Of a stretch of 6,724 bases of DNA, positions 5,044 through 6,724 are shown one piece after another (position 1 is the stretch's first letter; every line of letters starts with the position of its first letter). Below the pieces are notes generated by a model. That model had not been told where the DNA came from. It made no database searches and saw only the letters and a list, made by a program, of their open reading frames with translations. This DNA comes from Candidatus Kerfeldbacteria bacterium RIFOXYC2_FULL_38_9 (GTDB lineage: Bacteria; Patescibacteriota; Patescibacteriia; UBA9570; XYC2-FULL-38-9). A program made the position numbers and the translations under genes. The DNA is taken from the NCBI GenBank assembly GCA_001818355.1, contig MHKJ01000021.1, positions 3,175 through 9,898 of the forward strand. The letters are read 5' to 3'.

Positions 5044-6724
5044 ATGTTTCCAGAAACCAAAAACTGTCAAAATTGTAAAAAGGAATTTATCGTCGCACCA
5101 GAAGATTTTGCGTTTTATGAAAAAGTTCAAGTACCAGCGCCAACATGGTGCCCGGAGTGTCGAACAAGAAGAAGGCTCGCGTGGCGTAATGAACGTTCAC
5201 TTTATCGCCGCAAGTGTGAAAAAACCGGAAAAGAAATTTTTAGCATGTTTCACCCAAGTGCATCAGTGGTAGTGGTGGATAATGACTATTGGTGGGGCGA
5301 CAGTTGGGATGGAATAGAATATGGGAAGGAGATTGATTGGGACAGGCCGCTTTTAGAACAATTCAAAGAATTACAAAAAATTGTGCCACGCCCAGCACGG
5401 TCTATTCAAAAGTCAGAAAATAGTGATTATTGTAATAACGGTGGCTCAATAAAAGATTCATACTTGGTATTTACCGCGGAAAATGTTGAACGCACGATGT
5501 ACTCCGTAGCTATTTGGGATTCCAAAGATTGTATGGATTGTCTCAACACATTTTTTTCAGAACTCTGTTATGGATGTGTCTTTTGTGATCATTGTTACAA
5601 TTGTCAATATTGCATCACGTGTAATGATTCCAACGATTTATTATTTTGCAAAAATTGTGCGAATTGTTCGGACTGTTTTGGATGTGTCAATTTAAAGAAT
5701 AAACAGTATTGTATTTTTAATGAGCAATATTCTCCGGAAGAATATAAAAAGCGTTTGTCAGATTTTAAGTTAAACACATTTGACGGAGTACAGGCAGTAT
5801 GGAAAAAATTATTAGCCTTTTCTCAAAATTTTCCTGTTCAGTTTGCTGTGCATGATAATAGAAACGTGAATTGCAGCGGAGAATTTATTTATAAGGGTAA
5901 AAATGTGCAACAGAGTTATTTTTCAACTGGTGAAAATTGTAAGTTTTGTCAGTTGGTATTATTGCCGCAGGTAAAGGATTGTTATGATTATAGTATTTGG
6001 GGGAATAACGCAGAACTTATGTATGAATGTGCGCAAGTTGGTACGAATGTTTCACGCATCAAATTTTCTTTTGATATATATCCGAGCTCTTCTGAAATTG
6101 AATATTCAATGTTCTGTACGTCTTCAGATAATGTATTTCTGTGTGCAGGACTCAAAAAGAAGCGATATTGCATTTTGAATAAACAGTATACGAAGGAAGA
6201 ATATGAAGCATTGATTCCAAAATTGAAACAACACATGAACGATATGCCGTACACCGATGTTCAGGGTCGTGTATATATGTACGGTGAATTTTTTCCACCA
6301 GAATTTTTACCGTATGGGTATAACGAAACACTGGCATATGAGTTATTTCCACTTACAAAAGAAGAAGCACAAGCAGCAGGATATTTTTGGCGAGAGCCAG
6401 AACAACGTAATTATAAAATCACCATTCAAGCACAAGATCTTCCTCCGAGTATTCAAGATGTAGATGATTCCATAACACAGCAGGTGATTGGTTGTCAGCA
6501 CGCAGGAACGTGTGCTCATAATTGCACAACAGCATTCAAAATTTTGCCGCAAGAATTTGCATTCTACCAACAACACAACATACCACTGCCACGCTTTTGC
6601 CCCAATTGCCGCCATCATGAACGATTGTATTGGAGAAATCCTATACAGATGTATGAACGCACATGCCAATGTGCAGTCGAAAAATCAGAGAATGGTATAT
6701 ATACCAATACAGCGCAACACACAC
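5044..6724 (+). CDS. Cys-rich multi-zinc-ribbon protein, paralogue 4 (3' partial)
   Basis: The ATG at 5044 opens a frame of 560 codons with no stop, cut by the window end. Gene 1 suggests about 32 residues are missing. MFPETKNCQNC aligns with gene 3 from residue 1. N1 is intact (C8, C11, C36, C39). N2 is degenerate at the same positions: C58, T61, D79, Y82. The first central half begins at NSDYCNN (127-132), has a seven-Cys ladder (175-193) and a five-Cys ladder (202-214), and ends in KNKQYCIFNEQYSPEEY. The second ends in LKKKRYCILNKQYTKEEY (370-387). The connector carries LPYGYNE (422-428) and GYFW (446-449). C1 is the His/Cys-expanded form: C484, H486, C490, H492, C494, then C519/C522. C541-x-C543 starts the Thr/Asn/His insert also seen in gene 1. 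ELCYGC and ELMYEC mark equivalent points of the two halves. A GTG ORF in another frame covers its first part but is not the gene. Function unknown. Confidence 0.94.
   Translation, partial: MFPETKNCQNCKKEFIVAPEDFAFYEKVQVPAPTWCPECRTRRRLAWRNERSLYRRKCEKTGKEIFSMFHPSASVVVVDNDYWWGDSWDGIEYGKEIDWDRPLLEQFKELQKIVPRPARSIQKSENSDYCNNGGSIKDSYLVFTAENVERTMYSVAIWDSKDCMDCLNTFFSELCYGCVFCDHCYNCQYCITCNDSNDLLFCKNCANCSDCFGCVNLKNKQYCIFNEQYSPEEYKKRLSDFKLNTFDGVQAVWKKLLAFSQNFPVQFAVHDNRNVNCSGEFIYKGKNVQQSYFSTGENCKFCQLVLLPQVKDCYDYSIWGNNAELMYECAQVGTNVSRIKFSFDIYPSSSEIEYSMFCTSSDNVFLCAGLKKKRYCILNKQYTKEEYEALIPKLKQHMNDMPYTDVQGRVYMYGEFFPPEFLPYGYNETLAYELFPLTKEEAQAAGYFWREPEQRNYKITIQAQDLPPSIQDVDDSITQQVIGCQHAGTCAHNCTTAFKILPQEFAFYQQHNIPLPRFCPNCRHHERLYWRNPIQMYERTCQCAVEKSENGIYTNTAQHT
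5140..5156 (+). repeat. 17-nt exact match to gene 3 (3428-3444)
   Basis: Gene 4 copy of the identical run encoding the W-C-P core of ribbon N1. Confidence 0.75.
5566..5622 (+). repeat. Cys ladder (Cxx)7 in gene 4
   Basis: Seven Cys codons at exact 9-nt spacing encode C175, C178, C181, C184, C187, C190 and C193. This is the longest uninterrupted ladder in the window. Confidence 0.92.
5647..5685 (+). repeat. Second Cys ladder (Cxx)5 in gene 4
   Basis: After an eight-residue break (NDSNDLLF), the three-residue Cys period resumes with C202, C205, C208, C211 and C214. It runs directly into the VNLKNKQYCIFN block that closes the first central half. Confidence 0.9.
6154..6191 (+). repeat. Near-identical patch shared with gene 1 (893-930)
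   Basis: Gene 4 copy of the 38-nt block with three A/G differences. It encodes the KKxYCILNKQYT closing motif of the second central half. Confidence 0.75.

Noticed and set aside
5003..5272. 89-codon GTG ORF as a small Lys/Arg-rich protein
   Set aside because: It lies in a different frame over the start of gene 4, whose protein clearly aligns with the family, so it is a shadow.
5988..6669. Minus-strand ORFs opposite gene 4 (5988-6254, 6152-6352, 6343-6669)
   Set aside because: They are Cys/Phe/Ile-rich antisense products of the coding strand, overlap one another, and lack a separate gene context.
2..6724. Alternative genetic code with UGA read as Gly or Trp
   Set aside because: No in-frame TGA occurs in the four genes and all three visible stops are TAA; the sequence gives no support for recoding.

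Overview
The window is filled by four consecutive + strand genes, all members of one family of large, very cysteine-rich proteins (about 550-600 residues). There is no sign of any other gene, RNA gene, mobile element or CRISPR array. The DNA is AT-rich, every visible stop is TAA, Trp is always TGG, and no Shine-Dalgarno-like purine run precedes any of the three visible starts. From memory of such proteins (CPxCR ribbons plus 'YCILNKQYTKEEY' and 'PFAYNE' blocks), I infer a Patescibacteria/CPR (Parcubacteria-like) genome. That assignment rests on recall, not on a search.

Layout: gene 1 (2-1564) has lost its 5' end at the window edge. A 106-nt gap with a T-rich, terminator-like stretch follows. 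Gene 2 is 1671-3326, gene 3 is 3332-4999 (5-nt gap), and gene 4 is 5044-6724 (44-nt gap, cut off at the right edge). Gene 4 has no stop inside the window, so a caller that requires closed ORFs would miss it; only a short out-of-frame GTG ORF (5003-5272) overlaps its beginning. Genes 2-4 are packed like an operon.

All four proteins follow one plan: N-terminal double zinc ribbon (N1, N2), first central Cys-rich half, charged helical linker, second central half, a conserved 'PFAYNE' connector, and C-terminal double zinc ribbon (C1, C2). In gene 3 the N- and C-terminal ribbons are visibly a duplication with the same cysteine spacing. The central halves are also a duplication, each ending in a version of 'LKxKxYCILNKQYxKEEY'. 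Long ladders in which every third residue is Cys run through the first half of genes 1, 3 and 4.

The paralogues differ in which metal sites survive. Gene 3 keeps all four terminal sites. Gene 2 has lost N1 and C1 in a matching way. Genes 1 and 4 form a subfamily that has lost N2 and gained a His/Cys-rich expansion in the C-terminal ribbons. Short patches of near-identical DNA between otherwise divergent copies suggest gene conversion. Biochemical function is unknown. The architecture fits multi-metal binding with a repetitive, possibly solenoid-like core, but that is inference.
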